DNA of 56,316 nucleotides from Limisphaerales bacterium (GCA_003134375.1 PLAY01000020.1:1-56316); one strand, 5' to 3'; shown: positions 45,068-55,911, numbered from the stretch's first letter. The notes: a model not told the origin generated them from the letters alone. Numbers and translations: made by a program.

Positions 45068-47263
45068 ATGTTGCTGACCAAAGATGAACTGCACAGCCTG
45101 GTTGAACTGATGCATCAGTCGCCGCACACGCTGCTGGGCATGCACCCGCTGGGCGACGGTTCGGGTCTCGTGGTTCGCGCGTTTCTGCCGGATGCCACCC
45201 AGGTCGAAGTCCAGCCGGTTCACGAAAAAGACAAACCCCGGTTCGCGCTCAAGCGCATCCACGAGGCCGGGCTTTTTGAAGGCACCACGAAAGCGACCGG
45301 TCGCGTCTATGCCTACGACCTGGTCATCACCAATCATCAAGGCCGGACCCGCCGCACCCGCGACGCGTTTTCATTTCTGCCGACGCTGGGCGAATCGGAT
45401 TTGTATTTGTTCGGCAAGGGCGATGAACGCCGTATTTACGAAAAACTCGGCGCGCAATTGCGCGTGATTGACGGGGTGCCCGGCACGAGCTTCGCCGTCT
45501 GGGCGCCGAACGCGCAGCGTGTCAGCGTCGTTGGCGATTTCAACCAGTGGGACGGACGGTTTCATCCCCTGCGATTGCTCGGCGCGTCCGGCGTCTGGGA
45601 AATTTTCATTCCGGGTGTCGGCGTCGGCGCGCATTACAAATTTGAAATTCGCGACGCGCACGGCCGCATCTCACTCAAGACCGATCCCTGCGGATTTTTC
45701 TTCGAGGTGCCGCCGAAAAATGCCGCCATCGTCTGGGACACGCGCCAATTCGAGTGGAATGACGAGGCCTGGTTGAAGCGGCGTCGCGAACGCAATGCGC
45801 TGCGCTCGCCGATGAGCGTTTATGAGGTCCACCTCGGTTCCTGGCGGAAAAAAACGGCGAACGAATCGTGGAGCTACCGCGAGCTGGCCGCGCCGCTCGT
45901 GCTTTACGTCAAACGCATGGGCTTCACGCACGTCGAATTCCTGCCGCTGGCCGAGCACGCATTTTATCCGTCGTGGGGTTATCAAGTCACCGGCTTTTAC
46001 GCGCCCACCAGCCGCTACGGCACGCCGGATGATTTTCAATTTCTCGTCAACGCACTGCACGAGGCGGGCATCGGTGTGATTGTGGACTGGGTGCCCGCGC
46101 ATTTCCCGCGCGATGAATGGGCGCTGGCGCGTTTCGACGGCACCGCCCTTTACGAGCACGAAGATCCGCGCAAGGGCGCCCATCAGGATTGGGGTACGCT
46201 GATTTTCAATTTTGGCCGGTATGAGGTCGTGAATTTTCTCGTCGCCAACGCCCTGTTCTGGTGCGAGCGGTTTCACATTGACGGCCTGCGCGTGGATGCC
46301 GTGGCCTCGATGATTTACCTCGATTACTCGCGCAAGGCGGGCGAATGGATTCCCAACCAGTATGGCGGGCGGGAAAATCTGGAGGCCATCGAATTTCTCA
46401 GAAAATTCAATCACCTCGCGCACACGGAATTTCCCGGCATCGTCACCATCGCCGAGGAATCCACCGCCTGGCCGCAGGTGACGCGGCCGCCGTATCTCGG
46501 CGGGCTGGGCTTTTCATTCAAGTGGAACATGGGTTGGATGCACGACACGCTCGACTACTTCCAGCGCGATTCCATTTACCGGAAATACCACCAGAACGAC
46601 CTCACGTTCGCGACGCTCTATCAACACAGCGAAAATTTCATCCTGCCGCTGTCGCACGACGAGGTCGTTCACGGCAAGGCGTCTTTGCTGGGCCGGATGC
46701 CCGGTGACGACTGGCAAAAATTTGCCAATCTTCGGACGCTGCTCGCGTATCAATGGCTGTTCCCCGGCAAAAAACTGTTGTTTATGGGCGGCGAAATCGG
46801 CCAGCGCGCCGAGTGGAACGAAAACGGCCAGCTCGACTGGTGGCTGCTCAACGCCGGACCGTTCCATTGCGGTCTGCAAAAATTCGTCGAGGATTTGAAC
46901 AAGCTTTACGCCGCCACGCCCGCGCTCTGGCAAAGCGATTACGACCCGGGCGGTTTTAACTGGATTGACTGCGCCGACCGCGAGAACAGCGTGCTGTCCT
47001 TTGTCCGCCAGACCGCTGATGGCGCGAACCAGTTGGCCGTCATCCTGAATCTCACGCCGGTGCCGCGTCAAAAATATCGCATTGGCCTCCCGCGCGCGGG
47101 CCAGTGGCGCGAAGTTTTGAACAGCGACGCCGGCATCTACGCCGGCAGCAACCAGGGCAATCTCGGCGGCGTTACCGCCGAAAACGTTCCCTGCCACAAC
47201 CAGCCACACTCCGCTGAATTTTGTCTGCCGCCCATGAGCGCCATCGTGTTCCAGCCGGAATAA
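45068..47263 (+). CDS. glgB: 1,4-alpha-glucan branching enzyme
   Basis: FAVWAPNAQRVSVVGDFNQWDGR; EVHLGSW; WGYQVTGFYAPTSRYGTPDDF; DGLRVDAVASMIYLDYSR; LPLSHDEVVHGK. Confidence 0.95.
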   Translation: MLLTKDELHSLVELMHQSPHTLLGMHPLGDGSGLVVRAFLPDATQVEVQPVHEKDKPRFALKRIHEAGLFEGTTKATGRVYAYDLVITNHQGRTRRTRDAFSFLPTLGESDLYLFGKGDERRIYEKLGAQLRVIDGVPGTSFAVWAPNAQRVSVVGDFNQWDGRFHPLRLLGASGVWEIFIPGVGVGAHYKFEIRDAHGRISLKTDPCGFFFEVPPKNAAIVWDTRQFEWNDEAWLKRRRERNALRSPMSVYEVHLGSWRKKTANESWSYRELAAPLVLYVKRMGFTHVEFLPLAEHAFYPSWGYQVTGFYAPTSRYGTPDDFQFLVNALHEAGIGVIVDWVPAHFPRDEWALARFDGTALYEHEDPRKGAHQDWGTLIFNFGRYEVVNFLVANALFWCERFHIDGLRVDAVASMIYLDYSRKAGEWIPNQYGGRENLEAIEFLRKFNHLAHTEFPGIVTIAEESTAWPQVTRPPYLGGLGFSFKWNMGWMHDTLDYFQRDSIYRKYHQNDLTFATLYQHSENFILPLSHDEVVHGKASLLGRMPGDDWQKFANLRTLLAYQWLFPGKKLLFMGGEIGQRAEWNENGQLDWWLLNAGPFHCGLQKFVEDLNKLYAATPALWQSDYDPGGFNWIDCADRENSVLSFVRQTADGANQLAVILNLTPVPRQKYRIGLPRAGQWREVLNSDAGIYAGSNQGNLGGVTAENVPCHNQPHSAEFCLPPMSAIVFQPE

Positions 47264-47370
47264 TTCGTCCTGGGAGCGCTGGCGTCCCGCCGGCTCGTTG
47301 CCTGGCAGGACGCGTCCAGGGACGCAATATCTGTGTTTATCCGTGTTCATCCGTGGTTTATTCTGCCGCC

Positions 47371-48123
47371 GTGAAACTGATTTCCTGGAACGTCAACGGC
47401 CTGCGCGCCGTGCTGAAGAAAAATTTTCTTGATTTTATCGACGCCGAGAAACCCGACGTGCTTTGCCTTCAGGAAACCAAATGCAGCCCCGACGACGTCG
47501 AACAGCTCTGGCCGGCGGCCTACACGACGTTTTGGAACTCCGCGCAGAAAAAGGGTTATTCCGGCACCGCCATTTTTACCCGGATGCGCCCGTTGAAGAT
47601 CACGCCGCACATTGGCATCGCCGGGCACGACCAGGAAGGCCGCGTGCTCACCGCCGAGTTCGCCGGCTTTTTTCTTGTCAATGTTTACGTGCCCAACTCC
47701 AAGCGCGAACTCACGCGGCTCGCGTATCGCCAGCAATGGGACCGCGATTTTGTTCGTTACCTCAAAAAGTTGGAGCGGAAAAAGCCCGTGATATTCTGTG
47801 GCGACCTCAACGTGGCGCACACTGAAATTGACCTCGCCAATCCCGCCGCCAACGTTCACAACCACGGTTTCACGCCGGAGGAGCGCGCCGGTTTCACGGC
47901 ATTCTTGGACGCGGGTTTTGTGGACACGTTCCGCGAATTCGAGAAGGGCGGGGGACACTACACCTGGTGGAGTCCGATGTCCGGCGCGCGTTCCCGGAAC
48001 GTCGGCTGGCGCATTGACTACTTTCTCATTTCAAAATCCCTGCGCCCGCGCCTCAAACGCGCCTTCATTCAGCCGGATGTGTTGGGCAGCGATCACTGTC
48101 CCGTCGGCATCGAGCTTGAATAG
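47371..48123 (+). CDS. exodeoxyribonuclease III
   Basis: GTG start; KLISWNVNGLRAVLKKNFLDFI, DVLCLQETK, FCGDLNVAHTEIDLANP, WRIDYFLIS, LGSDHCPVGIEL. Confidence 0.92.
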   Translation: MKLISWNVNGLRAVLKKNFLDFIDAEKPDVLCLQETKCSPDDVEQLWPAAYTTFWNSAQKKGYSGTAIFTRMRPLKITPHIGIAGHDQEGRVLTAEFAGFFLVNVYVPNSKRELTRLAYRQQWDRDFVRYLKKLERKKPVIFCGDLNVAHTEIDLANPAANVHNHGFTPEERAGFTAFLDAGFVDTFREFEKGGGHYTWWSPMSGARSRNVGWRIDYFLISKSLRPRLKRAFIQPDVLGSDHCPVGIELE

Positions 48124-48225
48124 CCGGGGTGCTCCCGTTGCATCGGAATTTCCAGCAATTCACGTTGCATAAACTCCGTATCGGGCTTAAATTAAAACTT
48201 ACGGCTTCATCGTTTCACCGTTGAT

Positions 48226-49746
48226 ATGAAAATAATTCTCATCAGCCCGCGAACGCCCGACACGTTCTGGAGTTTCAAGCACGCTGTGCGCTTCGTTTCC
48301 CGAAAGGCGTCCATGCCGCCGCTGGGATTGCTGACAGTGGCCGCGATGCTGCCGCCGGAGTGGCAGCTCAAGCTGGTGGACCTGAACGTGGAACGGCTCA
48401 AGGATGAAGACCTGCATTGGGCGGATTATGTGTTGCTGGGCGCCATGATCGTGCAAAAGGATTCGGTGCGCGAAATCGTGGCGCGGTGCGCGGCCTTGGA
48501 GAAGACCGTCATCGCGGGCGGACCGCTGTTTACCACCGGCCACGAAGCATTCCCGGAGATTCAGCACTTCGTTCTGGGCGAGGCCGAGGAAGTGATGCCG
48601 CAAGTCGTGGAAGACATGCGGAGTGGCCGATTACAACCCGTTTATCGCTGCACGAACCGGCCGGAAATCACCCAAACACCGGTGCCGCGCTGGGACCTCA
48701 TCAAATTTCGGTATTATGTGACGATGGCCGTGCAATTCTCGCGCGGCTGCCCGTATGATTGCGAGTTTTGCGACATCATCGTGATGAACGGGCGCGTGCC
48801 CCGCACAAAAACGCCGGCGCAATTGATTGCCGAGCTGGACGCGTTGGCCCAGCGTGGGTGGAAGGACATGGTTTTTATCGTGGACGACAATTTCATTGGC
48901 AACAAACCACGGACCAAGACGCTGCTGCACGCGTTGATCGAGTGGCGGCGGCGCACGCGAAGCCGCATTGGGTTTCTCACCGAGGCGTCCATGAATCTCG
49001 CCGATGACCTGGAGCTGTGCGTCCTGATGGTCGAGGCCGGGTTCAAGAAAGTCTTTGTTGGCATCGAAACGCCCTCGGTCGAGGCGCTGGAGGAATGTCA
49101 CAAGCAGCAGAATCGGAACCGCGACCTCGTGGCTTCGGTGCAAACGCTGCAGCGCGCCGGGCTGGAGGTCATGGGTGGATTCATCGTGGGTTTCGACAGC
49201 GACAAGAGCGACATCTTCAAGCGGCAGTTTGAATTCATCCAGCGCTCCGGCGTGGCAACGGCGATGGTGGGATTGCTCACCGCGCTGCCGCAGACGCGAT
49301 TGTGGCAGCGGTTGAAGCGCGAGGGGCGGCTGGAAGTCGAAAGCTCCGGCAACAACTCCGCCGCCACGCTGAACTTCAAACCCAAATTGAACCGCGAGTT
49401 TCTGCAAGCTGGTTACCGCGATCTGGTGAAGAAACTTTACGAGCCGCGGCACTATTACCAACGCATCCGGACGCTCCTCAAGAGCCATCGCCCGACCGGC
49501 CCGCGCCTGCGCCTGTCGCGGGCGGATTGCATAGCCTTCCTGAAATCCTTCTGGGTGCTGGGTGTGTGGCATCGGGGGCGTGTGGGATATTGGCGGCTGT
49601 TTTGGGGCACGCTTATCCGGCATCCGCGTCAGTTCCCGCACGCCATTGAACTCGCCATCCTCGGCTACCACTTCCGTCGCGTGGCCAACTCGCTGGGGAC
49701 GACTGAAAGGCACCATCCTCCGGTGGCGATTAGAAGGAAGTATTAA
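48226..49746 (+). CDS. B12-binding domain radical SAM protein (DUF4070-like)
   Basis: SPRTPDTFWSFKHAVRFVSRKASMPPLGLLTVAAMLP; CPYDCEFCDI (CxxxCxxC); FVGIETPS. Confidence 0.9.
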   Translation: MKIILISPRTPDTFWSFKHAVRFVSRKASMPPLGLLTVAAMLPPEWQLKLVDLNVERLKDEDLHWADYVLLGAMIVQKDSVREIVARCAALEKTVIAGGPLFTTGHEAFPEIQHFVLGEAEEVMPQVVEDMRSGRLQPVYRCTNRPEITQTPVPRWDLIKFRYYVTMAVQFSRGCPYDCEFCDIIVMNGRVPRTKTPAQLIAELDALAQRGWKDMVFIVDDNFIGNKPRTKTLLHALIEWRRRTRSRIGFLTEASMNLADDLELCVLMVEAGFKKVFVGIETPSVEALEECHKQQNRNRDLVASVQTLQRAGLEVMGGFIVGFDSDKSDIFKRQFEFIQRSGVATAMVGLLTALPQTRLWQRLKREGRLEVESSGNNSAATLNFKPKLNREFLQAGYRDLVKKLYEPRHYYQRIRTLLKSHRPTGPRLRLSRADCIAFLKSFWVLGVWHRGRVGYWRLFWGTLIRHPRQFPHAIELAILGYHFRRVANSLGTTERHHPPVAIRRKY

Positions 49747-49906
49747 AAGACGGTTGCGGATCAGGTCGAAAGATTCCGCGCTGGTCCAACATCAATCGCT
49801 TCAGGTCCTGTAGGTTTATTGTCCACTTTTTGACGAATCGTCCGTGTTCCATTTCCACCTTCGCTTGCTTCGGCCCGGCGGGCATGGCTTAATTCATTGG
49901 AATTTG

Positions 49907-51277
49907 ATGAGCAAACCAGCCAAATCACAATGGGACTTCGGAGAACTGTTCCCGACAGAAACTGGACGGCGCGTGTTGTCAGTCAGCGAATTGACGGCGC
50001 AGGTCAAGCGGTTGCTGGAAAAATCGGTCGGCTCGGTCTGGGTGACGGGCGAGGTCACCAACCTGCGGGCGCAATCTTCCGGCCACATGTATTTCACGCT
50101 CAAGGATGCCGCGGCCCAATTGAGCTGCGTTTTGTTCAGCCGCGAAAAGGTTTCGCATCGCGAGTTGCTGGCGGACGGGCAGAAGGTTTTACTGCAAGGC
50201 GATGTGACGGTCTATGAGGCGCGCGGGCAATATCAACTCATCGTGCGGGCGGTTGAGTTGCAAGGCGTTGGCGCGCTGCAAGTTGCGTTCGAGAAGCTCA
50301 AGCAAAAACTCGCGGCGGAAGGACTGTTCGCGCCAGAACGGAAACGGCCGCTGCCGAAATATCCGCAACGCATCGGCTTAGTCACGTCGCCCACCGGCGC
50401 GGCGATTCGCGATGTGCTGCACGTCGTGCAACGGCGCAATCCCGGCTTGGAAATCATCCTCGCGCCATGCCGCGTGCAGGGAGAAGACGCGGCGGACGAA
50501 ATCGCGGCGGCGATTCGATTATTGAATGAGTTTAATGTGGCTCAGGTATCCGGCCTGAGAGAGAAAGATTCACAGGCTGGAAGCCTGTGCCACATTGATT
50601 TGATTCTTGTCACCCGTGGCGGCGGGAGTTTGGAAGACCTGTGGGCATTCAATGAGGAAGTTGTGGCGCGGGCGATTTTTGAATCGGCCATTCCCGTTGT
50701 GTCGGCGGTCGGGCACGAGATTGATTTTACCATCAGCGATTTCGTTGCGGACGTGCGTGCGGCGACCCCGAGCGTGGCGGCGGAAATCATCACGGAAGGG
50801 GTTTTCGCCAGCCGGCAGCTCGTGACGGATTTGACGCAGCGCATGGTGCGGGCGCATCCGCGCCGGCGCCTGAACGAACTTTTGCAACAACTCGACGATT
50901 TGCAGGCCGGTTTGCTGCGCTGCATGAGGCAGAGGACGAGGGAACGGCAGGTGGCCTGGCAGAATCTGGGGGCGCGACTGTTGCGCGTTCGTCCGGCGCA
51001 ATTGTTGCGGCAGCGGCGCGAATCGTTGGTGTTGAATCAGCGGCGTTTGCGCGAGTCGGCGCACGTTCATTTGCGAAACGGGAGAAATCGTTTTGAGGCG
51101 ACGGAAGCGCGACTGCGTTTGCTGGGGCCGGAACAGGTGTTGTCGCGAGGCTATTCCATCACGATGGACGCGGCGACGGGACAAGTTTTACGGGCAGCAA
51201 GAGACGTAAAGCTGGGCCAGCATTTGAAGACGCGTTTGAAAGCGGGTGAGGTTTTGAGCAAGGTTGACAAACGATAG
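49907..51277 (+). CDS. xseA: exodeoxyribonuclease VII large subunit
   Basis: LSVSELTAQVKRLLE..GSVWVTGEVTNLRAQSSGHMYFTLKD; IGLVTSPTGAAIRDVLHVVQRR; VTRGGGSLEDLWAFNEE; start at MSKPAKSQWDF. Confidence 0.95.
   Translation: MSKPAKSQWDFGELFPTETGRRVLSVSELTAQVKRLLEKSVGSVWVTGEVTNLRAQSSGHMYFTLKDAAAQLSCVLFSREKVSHRELLADGQKVLLQGDVTVYEARGQYQLIVRAVELQGVGALQVAFEKLKQKLAAEGLFAPERKRPLPKYPQRIGLVTSPTGAAIRDVLHVVQRRNPGLEIILAPCRVQGEDAADEIAAAIRLLNEFNVAQVSGLREKDSQAGSLCHIDLILVTRGGGSLEDLWAFNEEVVARAIFESAIPVVSAVGHEIDFTISDFVADVRAATPSVAAEIITEGVFASRQLVTDLTQRMVRAHPRRRLNELLQQLDDLQAGLLRCMRQRTRERQVAWQNLGARLLRVRPAQLLRQRRESLVLNQRRLRESAHVHLRNGRNRFEATEARLRLLGPEQVLSRGYSITMDAATGQVLRAARDVKLGQHLKTRLKAGEVLSKVDKR
50537..50593. repeat. 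57-bp palindrome-type repeat inside xseA
   Basis: gtggctcaggt..cacaggctggaagcctgtgccac; shares core caggctggaagcctg with 8167-8242, 11917-11992 and 55912-55984; encodes VSGLREKDSQAGSLC. Confidence 0.85.
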
Positions 51278-51383
51278 CAGTTGCTGCCACGGAACCGGTT
51301 CAGCGAAACGTAAAAACGGCTTGCAGTTTTTCGGAGAGTTACTAAATTGAGGGCTGCAAACCCCAAGACAAAGCGAGAAATAT

Positions 51384-52064
51384 ATGCAAAATATAAAATG
51401 TTTGGTGCGATGGTCATGTGTCCCGTTTATTTCAGCGGTGGTTGCCTTGTTGCTGGTCGGCTGTCAGTCGGCCAAAGATAAATCTTGCTGCAAAGCAGCG
51501 TGTGCGATGTCCAAGCCCGCTGTGGCTGCCACCGCATCAACTGCGGCTGTGCCCACTCCTGCCGCAACCGCGCCTGCTGTGGCTGTGCCCGCCGCGCCCG
51601 TGGCAGCGGGATTACCGATTCGCATTAAAGCCGGGGCCACCGCCCCTTACACCGATTCCAGCGGCAACGTCTGGCTGCCCGACCAGGGTTTTGTGGATGG
51701 CGACGTCGTTGATCGGGACAACGATGCGCAAATCGCCAATACACAGGACCAGGCTATTTATCGCACCGAGCGATACGGCATGAGTTCTTTTTCGTACAAG
51801 CTTCCCAACGGCAAATACATTGTGAAACTGCATTTTGCCGAAACTTATGACGACATCACCGGGGCGGGGCAGCGCGTCTTTTCCTTTAATGTCGCGGGCC
51901 ATGAGTTCAAGGATTTTGATGTCTGGGCCAAGGCCGGTGGTGCCAAGCGCGCCTACGTCGAAACTGTCAACGTGGACATCACCGACGGCAAGCTTGACAT
52001 TACTTTCACGACCAACATTCAGAGCCCCGAGATCAACGGGATTGAGATCATTCCGGCTTCCTGA
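51384..52064 (+). CDS. lipoprotein with malectin-like domain
   Basis: lipobox LLVGCQS; RIKAGATAPYTDSSGNVWLPDQGFVDG..YKLPNGKYIVKLHFAETYDDI..INGIEIIPAS, similar to the malectin-like domain of K1. Confidence 0.8.
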   Translation: MQNIKCLVRWSCVPFISAVVALLLVGCQSAKDKSCCKAACAMSKPAVAATASTAAVPTPAATAPAVAVPAAPVAAGLPIRIKAGATAPYTDSSGNVWLPDQGFVDGDVVDRDNDAQIANTQDQAIYRTERYGMSSFSYKLPNGKYIVKLHFAETYDDITGAGQRVFSFNVAGHEFKDFDVWAKAGGAKRAYVETVNVDITDGKLDITFTTNIQSPEINGIEIIPAS

Positions 52065-52225
52065 CCGGCTGACTTTTCCATGCATTCATGGGTGCGGCCC
52101 GCCTCGCCCTGAACGTTTCCCGGATCGCGTGAGTGTTAAATTCAGTCACGCGCCTGACGTGCCGCTGCCTCGCTCCGAACGACTCCAAGCTGGACGAACG
52201 CGATGGTTTTCTTTAGCATTTTCAC

Positions 52226-52495
52226 ATGTCAAAATCAGCCAAGGCCAATGATGCGGCCAGGAACAGTCCACCGTTTGAAGAGGCTTTGAAAAAACTTGAA
52301 GGCATTGTTGGGGCCATGGAGTCCGACGACCTGCCGCTGGAAACGCTTTTGTCCAAATATGAGGAAGGGACGAAGCTGGTAAAAATCTGCCAGGAAAAAC
52401 TCGCCGAGGCGGAATTGAAGATTCAACAGTTGGAGAAAAATGCGGCGGGCGAAATGAAATTGAAGCCGTTGTCACCGGATTTGTCCGAAGGCTGA
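52226..52495 (+). CDS. xseB: exodeoxyribonuclease VII small subunit
   Basis: PPFEEALKKLEGIVGAMESDDLPLETLLSKYEEGTKLVKICQEKLAEAELKIQQL. Confidence 0.93.
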   Translation: MSKSAKANDAARNSPPFEEALKKLEGIVGAMESDDLPLETLLSKYEEGTKLVKICQEKLAEAELKIQQLEKNAAGEMKLKPLSPDLSEG

Positions 52496-52520
52496 TTTCC
52501 CGACCCCAGACCCAAAATAT

Positions 52521-54515
52521 ATGAGTCGTTATCTCGACATGGTGGACGGGCCGGCGCATGTGAAGAAACTCACGCTGTCGCAGCTTCAGGAACTGGCCGG
52601 GGAGATTCGGGAAGAATTAATCGCCGGCCTTGCCAAAAATGGCGGGCACCTCGGCCCGAATCTCGGCGTGGTCGAATTGACCATCGCGCTCCATCGCGTT
52701 TTCAACACCCCCCGGGACAAATTTGTCTGGGACGTGAGCCATCAGGCTTACGTTCACAAAATTCTCACGGATCGCAAGAGCCGCTTCCGCACCATCCGGC
52801 AGACGGACGGCCTGAACGGCTTCGCATTACGTGATGAAAGCCCGCACGATTGCTATGGCGCGGGCCACGCGGGCACGGCGCTTTCCGCCGCGCTCGGCAT
52901 GGCGGCGGCGCGTGATAAAAACGGCACCGACGAAAACGTCGTCTGCATTTTTGGCGACGCGGCGCTGACGAACGGCATTTCCTTCGAAGCGCTCAACAAC
53001 CTCAGCCACACGACGAAGCGGTTCATCGGCATCCTCAACGATAACGAATGGAGCATCGCCAAAAACGTCGGCGCGATTTCCAACTATCTCAACAAGCTCA
53101 TCACGCATCCGCGTTACAACAAGCTGGCGAAGGACTTTGTAAACTTTGTGCGCCGCCTGCCCAAGGGCGAACTGGCGTTGAAGCTCGCGCACAAGGCTGA
53201 GGAAGGTTTCAAGGGCGCCATCACCGACGTCGGATTGCAGCAGGCCGGCAACCCGGCTGATGCGGATGGGCGCGGTGGCTACGGCAGCCCGATTTTCTTC
53301 GAGGAAATGGGGCTGCGTTACCTTGGCCCGATTGATGGACACGATTTGCCATTGCTCATCAGCACGCTGGAATTTGCCAAGACATGTGATCATCCGATTG
53401 TCATCCACATTCTCACGCAAAAAGGCAAGGGGTTTGATGCCGCGCTGAAATATCCGGAAAAATTTCACGGCCTTGGGCCTTATGACATGATAACGGGCGA
53501 AACGCCCGCCCCCAAACCCGGCACGCCGCCAAATTATCAGGATGTGATGGGACAGACGCTCGTCAAACTCTGCCAAAAAGACAACACGCTCGTCGGCATC
53601 ACCGCCGCGATGCCCAGCGGCACCGGATTGAAGTATTTGGAAAAAGCGATGCCCGACCGTTACTATGACGTCGGCATTGCCGAGGAGCATGCTGTCATTT
53701 TTGCCGCCGGCATGGCGACGATGGGATTACATCCGGTGGTAGCGATTTATTCCAGCTTCCTGCAACGCGCCTTCGATTGCATTCATCACGACGTTTGTTT
53801 GCAGGATTTGCCGGTGATTTTCTGCATGGACCGCGCCGGCCTCTCCGCCAACGACGGCCCGACCCACCACGGCATTTTTGACATCTCCTATCTGCGCTGC
53901 CTGCCGAATGTCATCGCGATGGCACCAAAGGATGAGGACGAACTCGTGGACATGATGTTCACCGCTACGCACCAGCAGCATCCCACCTTCATCCGTTACC
54001 CGCGCGGCGCGGCGGAAGGCGTGCCCATCAAGGACCAGCCCAAGCTGCTCGAAATTGGCAAGGTGGAAGTCATCCAGAACTTTTCCAGCAATGCCGCAAA
54101 ACGGCACAAGGTCGCGCTGTTCGGCCTTGGCCCGATGAACACGCTCGCCCGCCAGGCTGCCGTGCAACTCGCGGCGGAGGGTTTCGATGTGGCGGTCATT
54201 AACCCGCGCTTCACCAAACCGTTGGATGCCGGGTCGCACGAATTTTTTGGCAAGGCGGCTGACGTGATCGTGACGCTGGAAGACCACGTGCTGATGGGCG
54301 GTTACGGCTCGGCGGTGCTCGAACTGTTCAACGAGAAGGCCGTAACGACGCCCGTCGTGCGCATCGGCTGGCCGGACCAGTTCATCGAACACGCCACAAC
54401 CCAGGACGAACTCCGCCGCAAATACGGTCTGACCATCGAGAACACCGTGGCCAAGGTGAAAGCGCAATTTGCCGAAGCCGCGCCAGTAGCAATGAAACTG
54501 ATTGGGGTGGCTTGA
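52521..54515 (+). CDS. dxs: 1-deoxy-D-xylulose-5-phosphate synthase
   Basis: GGHLGPNLGVVELTIALHRVFNTPRDKFVWDVSHQAYVHKILT; CIFGDAALTNGISFEALNN; DRAGLSANDGPTHHGIFDI. Confidence 0.95.
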   Translation: MSRYLDMVDGPAHVKKLTLSQLQELAGEIREELIAGLAKNGGHLGPNLGVVELTIALHRVFNTPRDKFVWDVSHQAYVHKILTDRKSRFRTIRQTDGLNGFALRDESPHDCYGAGHAGTALSAALGMAAARDKNGTDENVVCIFGDAALTNGISFEALNNLSHTTKRFIGILNDNEWSIAKNVGAISNYLNKLITHPRYNKLAKDFVNFVRRLPKGELALKLAHKAEEGFKGAITDVGLQQAGNPADADGRGGYGSPIFFEEMGLRYLGPIDGHDLPLLISTLEFAKTCDHPIVIHILTQKGKGFDAALKYPEKFHGLGPYDMITGETPAPKPGTPPNYQDVMGQTLVKLCQKDNTLVGITAAMPSGTGLKYLEKAMPDRYYDVGIAEEHAVIFAAGMATMGLHPVVAIYSSFLQRAFDCIHHDVCLQDLPVIFCMDRAGLSANDGPTHHGIFDISYLRCLPNVIAMAPKDEDELVDMMFTATHQQHPTFIRYPRGAAEGVPIKDQPKLLEIGKVEVIQNFSSNAAKRHKVALFGLGPMNTLARQAAVQLAAEGFDVAVINPRFTKPLDAGSHEFFGKAADVIVTLEDHVLMGGYGSAVLELFNEKAVTTPVVRIGWPDQFIEHATTQDELRRKYGLTIENTVAKVKAQFAEAAPVAMKLIGVA

Positions 54516-54638
54516 TTGATATTCTCCCTCACGCCAGCAGAAAGTCAGGGTAAGGGCGGACGTTTATCACTCTTTCCTTGATTTCTTTCGTATTCAGCCT
54601 TTTCCTCTCGTCTGCAACTTGGAACTTTGAATTAAATT

Positions 54639-55907
54639 ATGGCCTATAAGGATGTAACGCCGCCCACGGGTGGAAAAATTTTAATCAAGAACGGCAAACT
54701 CACCGTTCCTGAAAATCCCATCCTCCCGTTCATCCGCGGCGACGGCACCGGCCCGGACATTTGGGCCGCGAGCGAGCGCGTGTTCGACGCGGCAGTGCAG
54801 AAAGCCTATGGCGGCAAACGCAAAATCTCATGGTTTGAAGTGTTCGCCGGCGAGGCAGCCAAGAACAAATTTGACAACTGGCTGCCGGACGACACCGTCG
54901 AGGCCTTCAAGGAATATCTTGTCGGCATCAAAGGCCCGCTCACCACGCCGGTCGGCGGTGGCATTCGCTCGCTCAACGTCGCGTTGCGCCAGATGCTCGA
55001 CCTCTACGTCTGCCTGCGTCCCGTGCAATGGTTCACCGGCGTGCCGTCCCCCGTGAAGCATCCGGAGAAGGTCAACATGGTCATCTTTCGCGAAAACACG
55101 GAGGACATTTACGCGGGCATTGATTTTGAAGCTGGCAAGGAACAGGCGCTCAAGACGATTGAATTCCTCAAGGCGAATTTCCCCAAGGACTTCAAAAAAA
55201 TCCGCTTCGGCGCGGAATCACCGGAACTGGTCGGCATCGGCATCAAACCCGTGTCGAAGACCGGTACCCAGCGCCTGGTGCGTTCGGCCATCCAATATGC
55301 CATCGCCGAGAAGAAGAAGTCGGTGACGATTGTCCACAAGGGCAACATTATGAAATACACCGAAGGCGCGTTCCGTGATTGGAGTTATGAGCTGGCGAAG
55401 ACGGAATTCGGTGCGGTGGAGATTGACAAGGGGCCTTGGTGCAAGATTCCCGATGGCAAGCCCGGCGCGGGCCTCGTCATCAAGGACGCCATCGCCGACA
55501 TCACGCTCCAGCAGGTGCTCACACGCCCGACCGATTTCGACGTCATCGCCACCCTGAATCTGAACGGCGATTACCTGAGCGATGCGCTCGCCGCGCAAGT
55601 CGGCGGCATCGGCATCGCTCCCGGTGGCAATATCAATTACGTCACCGGTCATGCGATTTTCGAGGCCACGCACGGCACCGCGCCGAAATATGCGAACAAG
55701 GACGTGGTCAACCCCGGTTCGGTCGTGTTGAGCGGCGAAATGATGTTCCGCTACCTGGGCTGGGTGGAAGCCGCCGACTTGATTTTGAAAGGTTTGAACG
55801 GCGCGATTGGCAGCAAGCGCGTGACTTACGACTTCGCGCGCCAAATGGAGGGCGCAACGGAGATCAAATGTTCGCAGTTTGGCAGCAACATCATCTCGCA
55901 CATGTAA
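54639..55907 (+). CDS. icd: NADP-dependent isocitrate dehydrogenase
   Basis: [88 protein letters not shown]. Confidence 0.95.
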   Translation: MAYKDVTPPTGGKILIKNGKLTVPENPILPFIRGDGTGPDIWAASERVFDAAVQKAYGGKRKISWFEVFAGEAAKNKFDNWLPDDTVEAFKEYLVGIKGPLTTPVGGGIRSLNVALRQMLDLYVCLRPVQWFTGVPSPVKHPEKVNMVIFRENTEDIYAGIDFEAGKEQALKTIEFLKANFPKDFKKIRFGAESPELVGIGIKPVSKTGTQRLVRSAIQYAIAEKKKSVTIVHKGNIMKYTEGAFRDWSYELAKTEFGAVEIDKGPWCKIPDGKPGAGLVIKDAIADITLQQVLTRPTDFDVIATLNLNGDYLSDALAAQVGGIGIAPGGNINYVTGHAIFEATHGTAPKYANKDVVNPGSVVLSGEMMFRYLGWVEAADLILKGLNGAIGSKRVTYDFARQMEGATEIKCSQFGSNIISHM

Positions 55908-55911
55908 GTAA

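Noticed and set aside
48631-49716. 361-aa minus-strand ORF
   Set aside because: Antisense to the radical SAM gene; shadow ORF.
52827-53690. 287-aa minus-strand ORF
   Set aside because: Antisense to dxs; shadow ORF.
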